DNA of 33,871 nucleotides, from the NCBI GenBank assembly GCA_964578485.1, contig CAZODA010000032.1:1-33871 (forward strand), read 5' to 3'. Below the pieces are notes generated by a model. That model searched no databases, was not told the origin of the DNA, and worked only from the letters and a program-made list of their open reading frames with translations. Shown here in pieces: positions 33,837 to 33,871 of this stretch (positions are counted from its first letter, which is position 1; every line of letters begins with the position of its first letter). Source of the stretch: CAZODA01 sp964578485 (lineage in GTDB: Bacteria; Bacteroidota; Bacteroidia; Bacteroidales; Marinilabiliaceae). Made by a program: the position numbers and the translations under genes.

Positions 33837-33871
33837 TCGGACAATTTAATTTTCAGTATTGCAAATATAGT
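33812..33871. mobile_element. Possible end of an inserted element at the window edge
   Basis: The RhuM-like frame is lost at about 33812, where the sequence changes to GGGTGGTTCGACCCCC (33815-33830) and then AT-rich sequence without an open frame to the window edge. An abrupt loss of homology followed by a GC-rich terminal-type motif suits the end of an insertion sequence, but only one end is in the window and no transposase is visible. Confidence 0.3.

Overview
The window comes from a low-GC member of the phylum Bacteroidota, most likely class Bacteroidia. Three things point there: a type IX secretion (T9SS) surface locus with a gliding-motility-type C-terminal sorting domain, promoters of the form TTTG-N19-21-TAnnTTTG, and an NVEALA-like / six-bladed beta-propeller lipoprotein cassette. 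Most start codons lack a clear Shine-Dalgarno sequence, which is also typical of the phylum.

Region 1 (1-14.2 kb, all +) is a cell-surface locus. After the tail of an unidentified gene comes a 3312-residue secreted modular adhesin with a type-B T9SS sorting domain. It is followed by a PorP/SprF-like outer-membrane protein, a PorE-like protein (TPR, beta-propeller, carboxypeptidase-regulatory-like and OmpA domains) and a small exported protein with two SPOR-like domains. The order suggests one surface unit: a giant secreted adhesin, its dedicated outer-membrane partner, and a peptidoglycan anchor.

Region 2 (14.2-28.3 kb) is housekeeping. It holds RNase P RNA (rnpB), a YihY/BrkB-type membrane protein, a probable minus-strand structured RNA at 16.0-16.2 kb, a UPF0316 membrane protein, release factor 3 (prfC), a biotin carrier protein and biotin carboxylase pair without a carboxyltransferase, a THUMP-domain RNA methyltransferase, a MaoC-like hydratase, an M48 metalloprotease lipoprotein, RtcB, an isolated succinyl-CoA ligase alpha subunit, and MnmE. 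A 0.5-kb repeat-rich gap (18.8-19.3 kb) separates prfC from the biotin genes.

Region 3 (28.3-33.9 kb) is accessory and gene-poor. It opens directly at the mnmE stop codon with tandem repeats, REP-like hairpins and a long imperfect hairpin repeat. A minus-strand cassette follows: an NVEALA-like cysteine-tailed peptide precursor, a six-bladed beta-propeller lipoprotein and a small CxxC lipoprotein. A MITE-like element with TA flanks lies between the precursor and the propeller gene. The right end holds the 3' remnant of a type I restriction-modification methylase (hsdM) and a RhuM-family gene that stops early, probably at a mobile-element boundary.

The items most worth a second look are the minus-strand RNA candidate at 16026-16213, where compensating G-U pairs and a promoter both indicate the strand, and the NVEALA / propeller / CxxC cassette with its MITE.
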